A stretch of 22,598 nt of DNA from Pelotomaculum sp. UBA4789 (lineage in GTDB: Bacteria; Bacillota; Desulfotomaculia; Desulfotomaculales; Pelotomaculaceae). Position numbers and translations under genes: made by a program. Shown piece by piece: positions 13,856 through 21,529 of the stretch. Under the pieces are notes generated by a model. It saw only the letters and a program-made list of their open reading frames with translations, did not search any database and had not been told where the DNA came from. Where the stretch lies: NCBI GenBank assembly GCA_002402945.1, contig DHGV01000052.1:1-22598 (forward strand), in the 5' to 3' direction. Position 1 is the first letter of the stretch. Each line of letters starts with the position of its first letter.

Positions 13856-14623
13856 TTAATTGGTTTCAACTCCATTGTCGTTGAGGTATTTTTTGAGCTC
13901 GATAATATTGATTTCTCCAAAGTGGAAAACGGATGCCGCGAGCAGGATGTCAGCTTTGCCTTCCCGGGCAGCTTCCAGGAAATGCTCCTTCGTGCCGGCC
14001 CCGCCGGAGGCGATAACCGGGACCTTTACCACATCTTTGATGCCGCGGATCAGCGGGATATCATACCCGGTTTTTGCCCCGTCACGTGTTTTGCTGGTGG
14101 GCAGGATGTAACCCGCGCCCCTGGCTTCCGCCTCCTTGGCCCAGGCGATGGCGTCCATAGCCGTGGGTGTGGCGCCGCCATCAATATAAACCTCGTAACC
14201 GGAGGGTAAAGACGGGTTCCGGTCCACATCAATGGCTACAACCAGTTTGGCTGAGCCGAACTCAGCGGCAACCTGGTCTATTAAGCTGGGGTTGCGATAG
14301 GCCGCGCTGCTGATGGAAACGCGGTCAGCCCCTGCCTCCAATACTTCCCCGGCGCCTGCCACAGAAGCTATGCCACCGCCCACTGTAAAAGGAACGGTCG
14401 CAACCTGGGCTACACGCCGGACCGCTTCTAAAGTAGTCTTTCTTTTTTCAATGGTAGCGGTGATATCCAGAAAAGCCAGTTCGTCTGCCCCGTTTTGGCA
14501 GTAAATCCTGGCGCATTCAACAGGATCGCCCGCATCCCTGAGATTTATAAAATGGACACCTTTTACCACTCTCCCGTCCTTCATGTCCAGGCAGGGCATG
14601 ATCAGAACCTTGCTCAATATCAT
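13856..14623 (-). CDS. hisF: HisF-like imidazole glycerol phosphate synthase cyclase subunit (divergent, lone)
   Basis: The 255-residue TIM-barrel protein matches HisF along its length: PCLDMKDGRVVKGVHFINLR with the catalytic Asp, DELAFLDITATIEKR, phosphate-binding TVGGGIAS, GADRVSISSAA, the second catalytic Asp in VVAIDVDRN, and ASGGAG plus LAASVFHFGE. HisF with HisH forms imidazole glycerol phosphate and AICAR in histidine synthesis. Here no other his gene adjoins. Two positions differ from classical HisF: the Arg near the N-terminus (KRIIACLD in Thermotoga) is replaced (KVLIMPCLD), and GAGEILLTSIDRDG is GAGYILPTSKTRDG, losing a Glu and an Asp. It may be an orphan histidine enzyme or a paralogue with another role. 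ATG 14623 follows AAAGGGGAT. Confidence 0.88.
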   Translation of the reverse strand: MILSKVLIMPCLDMKDGRVVKGVHFINLRDAGDPVECARIYCQNGADELAFLDITATIEKRKTTLEAVRRVAQVATVPFTVGGGIASVAGAGEVLEAGADRVSISSAAYRNPSLIDQVAAEFGSAKLVVAIDVDRNPSLPSGYEVYIDGGATPTAMDAIAWAKEAEARGAGYILPTSKTRDGAKTGYDIPLIRGIKDVVKVPVIASGGAGTKEHFLEAAREGKADILLAASVFHFGEINIIELKKYLNDNGVETN

Positions 14624-14757
14624 CAGATCCCCTTTCTATTGCTACGCTGCTGAGGTTTAATTAATTCTAGGCAAAACCTTTAAATTCCTCCACAAAAACA
14701 GTTATAATATACTGGCATGAAGGGAGTGGTATTTACCTGGATTTCAGAGAAACAGTT

Positions 14758-15234
14758 ATGCAGTTGGTTTCAAACTATGGCTGTGTAGGCCTATATTTTT
14801 ATTTTCTTATTGATACACTGGGGATACTGCTTCCTTCAAAATCGATCCTTGCCCTGATCGGATATTTGATCGGTGAGGGGATTTTAAAATACACCCCTGT
14901 TGTAATAACCGCGGTCCCGGGAAGCTTAACCGGTGTAACTGTCAGCTTTTCCATAGGCAGGAACATCGGCCAGCCCGCTATTGAAAAATATGGCCGGCGT
15001 TTTTTTATAACACCGGAAAGGTTAATAAAAGCTGAAAAGTGGTTCGGCAGATTTGGAGCGCCGTTCATTGTTTTTGCCTATTTCGTGCCGGGCATGAGGC
15101 ATGTCACGCCTTACCTGTGCGGGATCTCCAGGCTGTCCTACTGCAAGGTGATACTGTATTCAGCCGTAGGGGCTTTCCTATGGGTAGTCATGTTCACCTT
15201 TATCGGGCGTTTGATACAGGCAAACTTTTTATAA
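14758..15234 (+). CDS. DedA-family (SNARE-associated/VTT) membrane protein
   Basis: The 158-residue integral membrane protein matches the DedA family: a first hydrophobic segment with GLYFYFLIDTLGILLPSK, a membrane segment ending in SIGRNIG, ITPERLIKAEKWFGRFGAPF, the conserved F.PG.R region (YFVPGMRHVTPYLCGISRL), and a C-terminal segment (VILYSAVGAFLWVVMFTFIG). DedA proteins are implicated in lipid-carrier or phospholipid translocation and membrane homeostasis. The ATG at 14758 lacks a clear ribosome binding site. An in-frame CTG at 14737 has AGGGAGTGG upstream and would add LDFRETV, which resembles the usual N-terminus, so translation may start there. A TATAAT at 14703-14708 is a candidate -10. 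At this length it is a little shorter than classic DedA (about 200). Confidence 0.85.
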   Translation: MQLVSNYGCVGLYFYFLIDTLGILLPSKSILALIGYLIGEGILKYTPVVITAVPGSLTGVTVSFSIGRNIGQPAIEKYGRRFFITPERLIKAEKWFGRFGAPFIVFAYFVPGMRHVTPYLCGISRLSYCKVILYSAVGAFLWVVMFTFIGRLIQANFL

Positions 15235-15326
15235 TTTATTAATAATTATTAATGATTAAGAAAGGTTTATTTAATTTCTCCTCCTTATAATAAGACCAGG
15301 AACACTAAATCGGAGGGGGAATACAG

Positions 15327-15422
15327 GTGGATATATTGATCGCTGTTTTTGTTGTTATATTTTCTGTTTGCGGCATCCCCATGATCATAAATATTATAAC
15401 TGCAAGGAAGGGTACAACTTAA
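15327..15422 (+). CDS. Small single-span membrane peptide (31 residues)
   Basis: GTG 15327 has a strong Shine-Dalgarno, CGGAGGGGG, 7 nt upstream. The frame encodes DILIAVFVVIFSVCGIPMII followed by NIITARKGTT, i.e. one hydrophobic helix (about residues 2-24) and a positively charged tail, consistent with N-out/C-in insertion. A TATAAT at 15286-15291 could be its -10, and a clear terminator follows at 15441-15480, so the peptide has its own transcription unit. I do not recognise the family. Confidence 0.65.
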   Translation: MDILIAVFVVIFSVCGIPMIINIITARKGTT

Positions 15423-15440
15423 TGATGAGCGAGAAACATA

Positions 15441-15480
15441 GATAAACCGGTTCCCGCAGCTGGATGGGAGCCGGTTTATC
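15441..15480 (+). terminator. Strong hairpin terminator after the small membrane peptide
   Basis: GATAAACCGG and CCGGTTTATC form a perfect 10-bp stem, with a further TCCC/GGGA pairing inside, 18 nt after the stop codon. GCATTTTC follows; the T-run is short. Confidence 0.7.
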
Positions 15481-15564
15481 GCATTTTCGGGCGGTTTCGG
15501 TTTTAGTTGCTGAATATTTCATTTTAAGCTTGTCTCCATAAAAATGGAGGGGCGGGACTTGCGC

Positions 15565-15858
15565 CTACCCAATTGCTTTTCTAATCTGCATCACCTGGAC
15601 TTCTTCGCCTTTAATCACAATAACCGCCGAGGCCGTAATACAGCCGCCTGTGCCGCCGCCGTAACCGGAGCCCCCGCCCTTATCAGGGGCATCCCCTGCT
15701 CCGCCGCAAGTACCGAGCCCGAATCTAATATCAATCACGGGGATCAGGGTAGTGTCTCCCACTGTTATCGCCTCGCCGAATACAGTCTTGGTTGTGAGCA
15801 CTTTTTCCAGGTTTTCGAATAGTGTGTTTATGTTGTTGGCAATGTTGACTTCCGCCAT
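15565..15858 (-). CDS. GerW/YtfJ-family sporulation protein, short form
   Basis: The 97-residue protein shows the YtfJ (GerW) pattern: NTLFENLEKVLTTKTVFGEA (about 10-29), ITVGDTTLIPVIDIRFGLG, a glycine-rich loop (GGGSGYGGGTGGC), then ITASAVIVIKGEEVQVMQI near the C-terminus. The ATG at 15858 is preceded by AAAGGAGGTGG, a near-perfect ribosome binding site; an upstream frame extension to 15927 is not needed. YtfJ is made in the forespore under sigma-F in Bacillus and is required for lysozyme-dependent spore germination. This copy lacks much of the usual 140-150 residue length at the C-terminus, so it is probably one of several paralogues in the genome. It places the host among endospore formers. 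Confidence 0.88.
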   Translation of the reverse strand: MAEVNIANNINTLFENLEKVLTTKTVFGEAITVGDTTLIPVIDIRFGLGTCGGAGDAPDKGGGSGYGGGTGGCITASAVIVIKGEEVQVMQIRKAIG

Positions 15859-15896
15859 TTGCCAGCCACCTCCTTTCTGCGCAGCCAGGACCACCA

Positions 15897-16256
15897 GAGG
15901 CGGCGCGTGTTTTTGAACCGGGCGCATTACCGCCCGGGCTGCGGCTGGCGGCTGTGAGGCAGCTGGTTGAGGCGGGGATAGCGGTAAGGATCTTTGTCGC
16001 GCCGGTGCTGCCGGGTGTAGGGGACAGTAAAGAAGTGCTGGCCGCTCTTTTTAAGGAACTAAAGAGAGCCGGCGTCCGGGAAGTCATGGCAGATACTCTG
16101 AATCCTTATCCCGCGGTGCTCCACCGGCTGAAAAAAGTCTACCGTATCCACTTTCCGGCAAAGCTGGCGGACCTGGAACTGTGCGCAGCCAACCCGGGAC
16201 TGTACTGGGAAAGCATGAGAAAATCACTCAGGCTGTTGGGGGCAGGTTTAATTTAA
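15897..16256 (+). pseudogene. 5'-truncated radical SAM protein (SplB/COG1533-like) C-terminal part
   Basis: The plus-strand frame reads ARVFEPGALPPGLRLAAVRQ then LVEAGIAVRIFVAPVLPGVG D. This is the segment that follows the radical SAM core in SplB-like/COG1533 proteins (FEPGAPPPxxRLxAxxxLxxAGI ... APxIPGxND). The remaining residues continue the family C-terminus (LFKELKRAGVREVMADTLNP ... NPGLYWESMRKSL). The N-terminal half with the CxxxCxxC iron-sulfur motif is absent; upstream lies the divergent GerW-like gene, whose ribosome binding site is within about 25 nt of where homology begins. No start with a ribosome binding site is evident (GTG 15954 is possible). The 3' end overlaps the TcdA gene by 29 bases, tail to tail. 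Confidence 0.75.
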
Positions 16257-17001
16257 TCAGGTCCTTCACAACCTCGGCCGCCATCAGCAGACCGGCCACA
16301 GACGGCATGAATGATATGCTGCCGGGGACCTGGTGGCGGGCTGTGCACGAACCGTCCGTACATTGGGGGCAGTCGCAGCTCGTTTCGCTGTTTATGTCTT
16401 CTGTTTCCATTGGCTTCAGCGGTTCTTCCTTTGAATAAACAACTTTAAGCGCTTTGACGCCCCTTTTTCTTAATTCCCTGCGCATCACTCTGGCCAGGGG
16501 GCAGACGGTGGTAGCATAGATGTCGGCTATCTCAAATTTCGCCGGGTCGAGTTTATTGCCGGCGCCCATGCAGCTTATTACCGGGATGCCCAACGCTGCA
16601 GCGCTGACAACCAGGTCGATCTTGGCGGTTACCGTGTCAACCGCGTCAACGATATAGTCGTAATCCGGCTTGATCAGCGCCGGGGCCTGGCCGGGGATGT
16701 AGAATACCTGGCGCACAACAACTTCAGCCCTGGGATTGATATCAAGGATCCTGTCCCGCATGACCTCGACCTTGGGCTGGCCGATCGTACTCCTGGCGGC
16801 GTGGATCTGCCTATTGATGTTGGTGAGGCAGATGCAGTCGTCATCGACCAGCACGAAACTGCCGATGCCGGCCCGGGCCAGTCCCTCCACGGCAAATGTC
16901 CCCACCCCGCCGATGCCAAAGACGGCGACCTTGCTCCGCGCCAGCTTCGCCAGCGCTTCTTTCCCGATCAGCAGCTCGGTTCTCGAAAACTCGTTAAGCA
17001 T
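16228..17001 (-). CDS. tcdA: tRNA threonylcarbamoyladenosine dehydratase (TcdA/CsdL, ThiF/E1-like)
   Basis: The 257-residue protein is an E1-like adenylating enzyme. It begins FSRTELLIGKEALAKL, has the nucleotide loop VAVFGIGGVGTFAVEGLARA (about 25-44), LVDDDCICLTNINRQIHA with the conserved D and N-x-x-RQ, and DAVDTVTAKIDLV. GAGNKLDP and ADIYATTVCPLARVMRRELR follow, then a distal cysteine cluster (CDCPQC...C) and a GSISFMPSVAGLLMA segment. TcdA uses ATP to cyclise t6A37 to ct6A37 in tRNAs that read ANN codons. Length and order are normal for the family. ATG 17001 has only a weak GTGAGA upstream. It overlaps the tail of the truncated radical SAM gene. Confidence 0.92.
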   Translation of the reverse strand: MLNEFSRTELLIGKEALAKLARSKVAVFGIGGVGTFAVEGLARAGIGSFVLVDDDCICLTNINRQIHAARSTIGQPKVEVMRDRILDINPRAEVVVRQVFYIPGQAPALIKPDYDYIVDAVDTVTAKIDLVVSAAALGIPVISCMGAGNKLDPAKFEIADIYATTVCPLARVMRRELRKRGVKALKVVYSKEEPLKPMETEDINSETSCDCPQCTDGSCTARHQVPGSISFMPSVAGLLMAAEVVKDLIKLNLPPTA

Positions 17002-17165
17002 TTTATTCTCACACCATCTATTCTGAAACAGGCTTCAAGTGCAGATATAACGCCATTATAACATATAATGATTTTATTGAAGGTGTTAAGTGATCCAGGA
17101 ATGAAGTATAATTTATATTAACTGTTACTGACATAAATATTACTATTTCTCAGGAGGGCGGGCTC

Positions 17166-17552
17166 ATGAAATATTTAATCATCGCTGGTGTTGTAATATT
17201 GCTTGTTGTTGCTGCGCTTGGGGTGGTCGGCTACCGTAAATCAAAAAAACTCTTTGCCGAGTTTACCGCAGATACCATGGCAAAATTGCCTTCGATTAAA
17301 GCAAACATACTGGGATTGAGCATAGAGGAATTGAAGTCCGGAGCAAAATATACCATTACCTTTGCTGAAGAGGGGACCGAGTTGTCTCATGCGGCTTATG
17401 AAGAGGACATTAGAGTTGTGTATGACTTAAAAAACAATGAAAAGCCGTACATAAAATTTAAACACCTTAAAAATGATGTACCATTCCCCAAGGTTAAGAC
17501 CTGGGAGATAGCCAGCGGCTATTATGATGTTGAGATACACATAGAGAAGTAA
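17166..17552 (+). CDS. Hypothetical membrane-anchored protein
   Basis: The 128-residue protein has one N-terminal hydrophobic helix (LIIAGVVILLVVAALGVVGY, residues 4-23) followed by a KSKK positive patch, suggesting a signal anchor or uncleaved signal. The remainder is soluble: a helix (LFAEFTADTMAKLPSIKANI), then beta-rich sequence (YTITFAEEGTELSHAAYEED, IRVVYDLKNN) to EIHIEK. It is not recognised as a known family. ATG 17166 has AGGAGGGCGGG upstream, a strong site. A TATAAT at 17107-17112 could be the -10 of its promoter. It is separated from the ATPase downstream by a large repeat hairpin. Confidence 0.78.
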   Translation: MKYLIIAGVVILLVVAALGVVGYRKSKKLFAEFTADTMAKLPSIKANILGLSIEELKSGAKYTITFAEEGTELSHAAYEEDIRVVYDLKNNEKPYIKFKHLKNDVPFPKVKTWEIASGYYDVEIHIEK

Positions 17553-17562
17553 TACAAGGAAT

Positions 17563-17640
17563 AGTACAAGGGGACGGCTCTACTTTAATAGTTTGTATTA
17601 TGTATATAAAAGCAGTATGAGTGAGCTGTTCCCTTGTACT
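17563..17640. repeat. Long-armed palindromic repeat with GGGGACGGCTC core, upstream of the P-type ATPase
   Basis: AGTACAAGGGGACGGCTC (17563-17580) and GAGCTGTTCCCTTGTACT (17623-17640) pair over 18 bp with two wobbles. The 42-nt loop is AT-rich. The right arm ends 6 nt before the Shine-Dalgarno of the ATPase gene. The core belongs to the GGGGACGGTTCTT family but the arms differ. Confidence 0.8.
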
Positions 17641-17656
17641 GCTTGCGGAGGGGAAA

Positions 17657-20374
17657 ATGACGGAGAAATTACAGGGAAAAAAGTGGTATGCCCTGGATAT
17701 TATGGAATCATGCCGGGAACTCGGCGTGAGCGCCGAAACGGGGCTTGACAGCGCAGAAGCGGCTCGCCGCCTGAGTGATCATGGCCCCAACGTACTTGAG
17801 CAAAAGCCCGGCCGCAGCCTGATCTCCACCTTCTTCAGCCAGATGAAAGAGGTATTGGTTTTAATCCTGATAATCGCCGCGGTTATTTCCGGCTTTCTCG
17901 GTGAGTGGGCGGACGCCATTGTAATTCTGATCATTGTGATCCTGAATGCCGTGATCGGCGTAATTCAGGAGAACAAAGCTGAAAACGCCCTCAAGGCTTT
18001 AAAGGATATGACCAAACCTTCAGCCAAAGTGATGAGGGCCGGCAAGGTCTTACAGATCAGCGCCGAGGAAATAGTGCCAGGCGATATAATACTGCTGGAC
18101 GCCGGAGATTCTGTCCCGGCTGACGCCCGGCTGGTTGAGGCCGTTTCCCTGCAGTCCAATGAATCAGCGCTTACCGGCGAGTCGGAGCCGGCGGGAAAAA
18201 ACCCGGCAGCAATCAGCGCTGAACAGGCGCCGGTGGGCGACCGCAAAAATATTTTGTTCATGGGTACAACGATAACCAGCGGGCGCGGCAGGGCTGTTGT
18301 GGTGGAGACAGGGATGAACACCGAGCTGGGCCGGATCGCCAGGATGCTTGGAGATTCCGCGCCGGAGTCGACTCCACTGCAGCAGAGGCTGGCCAGGCTG
18401 GGGACGGTAATGGGTATTGCCGCGGGTGTAATTGTGGCCTTGGTGTTTGCTGTCGGGATCTGGCGCGGGGTAGCTTTATTGGAAATGTTTATGGTGGCCA
18501 TCAGTCTCGCCGTGGCGGCGGTCCCCGAAGGCCTGCCGGCGGTAGTGACCATTGTGCTGGCCCTCGGCGTGACCAGGATGAGCCGCCGCAAGGCTATTAT
18601 CAGGAAGCTGACGGCTGTTGAAACCCTCGGGACGGCGACTGTTATCTGCACGGATAAGACCGGCACCCTGACTAAAAACGAAATGACCGTCACCAGTGTT
18701 TTCGCCGCGGGCAGGTTTTTTGAGGTTACCGGTACCGGCTACGCGCCTGAAGGGATATTTTTGGATCAGGACGGCAATGATGTATCACCCCTGGCTGAGA
18801 GGAACCTGGCCCTGGCCCTGTTAGGGGGTCTGCTGAACTGTGACGCCCGGCTGGAAGAAACAGAGAAAGGGTACCGGATCATCGGGGATCCTACCGAGGG
18901 CGCTCTGGTGGTGGCGGCGGCCAAGGCAGGCCTGACAATGAAAACGGTCAGCAAAAACAACCCCCGCCTGGACGAGATCCCATTTGATTCCGAGCGCAAG
19001 ATGATGACCACCTTTAATCAGGCGGAAGGCCAGATCCGGTCCTTTACCAAGGGCGCGCCGGATCTGATCCTGGAGCGCTGCACCGGCATGCTGACACAGG
19101 ATGGCAGTTCTGAAATGAATGACGACAGCCGGAGAATGCTCCTGAAAATAAATTCTCGGCTGGCATCACAAGGACAGCGTGTGCTGGCCCTGGCAGACCG
19201 CCTCTGGACTGAAATTCCTGACCCCCTCGCACCGGAAACCGCAGAGCGGGAGCTGACCTTTATCGGCTTTTTTGCCATGCAGGACCCACCCCGCGACGAA
19301 GCCAGGGAGGCGGTAGCAATTTGCCGCAAAGCGGGTATCCGCACGGTTATGATTACCGGTGATCATTTGGAAACCGCCGCGGCCATCGCCAGGGAGCTGG
19401 ATATTTTGCGGCCGGGCGATATGAGTCTGAGCGGTGACCAGCTGGAACAAATGAGCGATGAAGAACTGATAAATATCGTGAATGAGGTGACTGTCTACGC
19501 CAGGGTTTCTCCTGAGCACAAGCTGCGTATTGTCATAGCCTTAAAAAGCAAAGGCCATATTGTAGCCATGACCGGCGACGGCGTTAACGACGCCCCGGCC
19601 CTGAAAAAGGCTGATATAGGAGTGGCTATGGGGATCAGCGGCACCGAGGTCGCCAAGGAAGCTTCGGACATGGTGCTGCAGGATGACAATTTTAATACTA
19701 TAGTCAGGGCGGTGGAGGAAGGGCGGACCATCTACAATAACATTCGCGGCACGGTGCAGTACCTGCTGTCATGCAATACGGGGGAGATCGTGGCCATTTT
19801 TACCGCACTTCTGCTGGGAATGGGGAGCCCCTTGACCGCGATCCAGATCCTGTGGCTGAACCTGGTTACCGACGGGCCGCCCGCACTGGCCCTGGGATTG
19901 GAACCACCCCAGAAAGGCATCATGGACATTCCGCCACGCAAGCCAAAGGAAGGTTTGTTTTCCGGCGGAGTGGGCGCCAGGATATTATGGCAGGGTATGA
20001 TGATCGGGATCCTGTCCCTGATCGCCTACTGGCTGGCATTGCGCTGGGGGCGGACCGTGGAGGAGGCGCATACCATGACCTTTATTACGATGGCCCTGTC
20101 GCAGATTGTGCATTCCTTTAACGTCCGCAGCATGAATCTTTCGCTTTTTACCATCGGCTTCGGCGCCAACCGCAGCATGATCTACGCTTTCATCACATCT
20201 GCCGCGGCGCTGCTGGTGGTTATATTCATCCCTTTCCTGAGGGGTGTGTTCGGGACCGTTATGCTGCGGCCATCTGACTGGGCGCTTGTGTTAAGCCTGA
20301 GTTTAGCGCCGCTGGTACTGGTGGAAATCAGCAAGTTGATATTCAGAACAAGCCCTGTTGCCGGGGAACTATAG
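17657..20374 (+). CDS. P-type Ca2+-transporting ATPase (P2A, SERCA/PMR1-like)
   Basis: The 905-residue enzyme has the full P-type plan. It has an N-terminal cation-ATPase domain (GKKWYALDIMESCRELGVSA), M1-M2, the actuator domain with ALTGESEP, and M4 with VPEGLPAVVT. The phosphorylation site D333 lies in CTDKTGTLTKNEMT; the nucleotide domain has FTKGAPD, and the hinge has MTGDGVNDAPALKKADIGVA. M5 (SCNTGEIVAI) and M6 (LWLNLVTDGPPALALGLEP) retain the N, E, T and D residues used for Ca2+ in SERCA, and about four further spans follow. It probably exports Ca2+ (or Mn2+) from the cytoplasm using ATP. ATG 17657 is chosen for its GCGGAGGGG site; an upstream GTG (17621) would lie inside the repeat hairpin. 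No metal-responsive regulator adjoins. Confidence 0.95.
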   Translation: MTEKLQGKKWYALDIMESCRELGVSAETGLDSAEAARRLSDHGPNVLEQKPGRSLISTFFSQMKEVLVLILIIAAVISGFLGEWADAIVILIIVILNAVIGVIQENKAENALKALKDMTKPSAKVMRAGKVLQISAEEIVPGDIILLDAGDSVPADARLVEAVSLQSNESALTGESEPAGKNPAAISAEQAPVGDRKNILFMGTTITSGRGRAVVVETGMNTELGRIARMLGDSAPESTPLQQRLARLGTVMGIAAGVIVALVFAVGIWRGVALLEMFMVAISLAVAAVPEGLPAVVTIVLALGVTRMSRRKAIIRKLTAVETLGTATVICTDKTGTLTKNEMTVTSVFAAGRFFEVTGTGYAPEGIFLDQDGNDVSPLAERNLALALLGGLLNCDARLEETEKGYRIIGDPTEGALVVAAAKAGLTMKTVSKNNPRLDEIPFDSERKMMTTFNQAEGQIRSFTKGAPDLILERCTGMLTQDGSSEMNDDSRRMLLKINSRLASQGQRVLALADRLWTEIPDPLAPETAERELTFIGFFAMQDPPRDEAREAVAICRKAGIRTVMITGDHLETAAAIARELDILRPGDMSLSGDQLEQMSDEELINIVNEVTVYARVSPEHKLRIVIALKSKGHIVAMTGDGVNDAPALKKADIGVAMGISGTEVAKEASDMVLQDDNFNTIVRAVEEGRTIYNNIRGTVQYLLSCNTGEIVAIFTALLLGMGSPLTAIQILWLNLVTDGPPALALGLEPPQKGIMDIPPRKPKEGLFSGGVGARILWQGMMIGILSLIAYWLALRWGRTVEEAHTMTFITMALSQIVHSFNVRSMNLSLFTIGFGANRSMIYAFITSAAALLVVIFIPFLRGVFGTVMLRPSDWALVLSLSLAPLVLVEISKLIFRTSPVAGEL

Positions 20375-20433
20375 GCTGAAGCTGATGAATCGGCCCACTT
20401 TGAAATAAATTCTTCCGGCAGCCTGATTTTGGA

Positions 20434-20462
20434 TTGTTCAGCGTCAAAAATAGTGCTATTAT
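20434..20462 (+). promoter_or_regulatory. Candidate promoter for the HlyD-ABC operon
   Basis: TTGTTC (20434-20439, 4/6) and TATTAT (20457-20462, 5/6) are separated by 17 nt, 79 nt before the start codon. A second -10-like TATAAT lies at 20472-20477 without a good -35. This is consensus matching only. Confidence 0.4.
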
Positions 20463-20540
20463 GAACCTAGGTATAATATTTTATTATAAATAGTTTACCA
20501 AAGGCTGTGTTTATCATTTAGTCTGGATGGGGGGTCCGTC

Positions 20541-21518
20541 ATGATCAAGAGGATCGCTGGTATTCTCCTGGTGGCAGTGCTCGGCTACCTGTGTTACCTT
20601 GGCTATAACAGCTACATCAAAGAGAAGCAGCCTGCAGGGCTGCAGGCTGCGGGGACCATCGAGGCGACACAGGTGGAATTAAGGTCTAAAGTGGCCGGCA
20701 CTCTGCAGGAACTGACGATAGCTTCGGGTAATCCGGTGAAAGAGAACCAATTGGTGGCGAATATTATTCGCAACGACCTTGCAGCGCAAAAGGAGAGGGA
20801 CGCCCTCACTGTGGCGAAGGCCGAGGCTCAGCTGGATGACCTGACGTCAGGCGCCAGGGAGCAGGAGATCAGGGAGTCTGAGATAGCCGTGGACAGAGCC
20901 CAGATCAATTATGACCAGGCAGCCAAGGATTATGACCGTGCCTCAGTTTTGTTTAAACAGAGTGCTATCCCGCAAACTGATATGGAAAAAGCGGAGACGG
21001 CCTTCAAGCAGTCCCAGAACAGCCTGGAATCAGCGATGGTCAGGCTGAACCTGCTTCAGGCAGGCAGCCGGACGGATCAGATCGAGGCGGCCCGGGTTGA
21101 GCTGGAACGGAGCGTCGCTGTCCTGAAAGCAACGGAAGCGCTTACTGAAGACACGAAAATCATCTGTCCGATCGAGGGGACGGTCCTCACCAGGAACTTT
21201 GAAAACGGGGAAGTAATTCAGGCCGGCGCCTCCGTGGCAACCATCGCCAATCTTAATGACATGTGGATTAAGGTTTATATCCCCACGGACGACCTGCCCA
21301 AAATCAAGCTGGGCCAGCAGGTAAAATTCACTGTCAGCGGCAGTGACGAGGAATACAGCGGCACTATTGAGGAAATTGCCTCCAGCGGCGAGTTTACGCC
21401 AAAAGTGATCCAGACCAAGAAAGAGCGTACCAATATTGTTTACGCGGTAAAAATAAAAATCAACAATGAAAATAATGTTTTAAAACCGGGAATGCCTGCC
21501 GACGTCGTCCTTGATTAG
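20541..21518 (+). CDS. HlyD/YbhG-family membrane fusion protein of an ABC exporter
   Basis: The 325-residue protein has an N-terminal membrane anchor (GILLVAVLGYLCYLGY, about 7-22). It has a first biotinyl-lipoyl half (GTIEATQVELRSKVAGTLQE), a long helical hairpin (about 80-205; AEAQLDDLTSGAREQEIRES through QIEAARVELERSVAVLKA), a second lipoyl half (CPIEGTVLTRNFENGEVIQA), and a beta-barrel tail ending KPGMPADVVLD. Adaptors of this type link an inner-membrane ABC transporter to the cell exterior; in Gram-positives they sit on the outer face of the membrane. The order adaptor, ATPase, ATPase resembles YbhG-YbhF of E. coli. ATG 20541 follows GGGGGG. The next gene starts 11 nt after its stop. Confidence 0.92.
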   Translation: MIKRIAGILLVAVLGYLCYLGYNSYIKEKQPAGLQAAGTIEATQVELRSKVAGTLQELTIASGNPVKENQLVANIIRNDLAAQKERDALTVAKAEAQLDDLTSGAREQEIRESEIAVDRAQINYDQAAKDYDRASVLFKQSAIPQTDMEKAETAFKQSQNSLESAMVRLNLLQAGSRTDQIEAARVELERSVAVLKATEALTEDTKIICPIEGTVLTRNFENGEVIQAGASVATIANLNDMWIKVYIPTDDLPKIKLGQQVKFTVSGSDEEYSGTIEEIASSGEFTPKVIQTKKERTNIVYAVKIKINNENNVLKPGMPADVVLD

Positions 21519-21529
21519 AGGTATATCAG

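Noticed and set aside
17965..18693. Long minus-strand open frame inside the P-type ATPase gene
   Set aside because: It is a shadow of a strongly conserved plus-strand coding sequence and has Ser/Thr/Ala-rich low-complexity composition.
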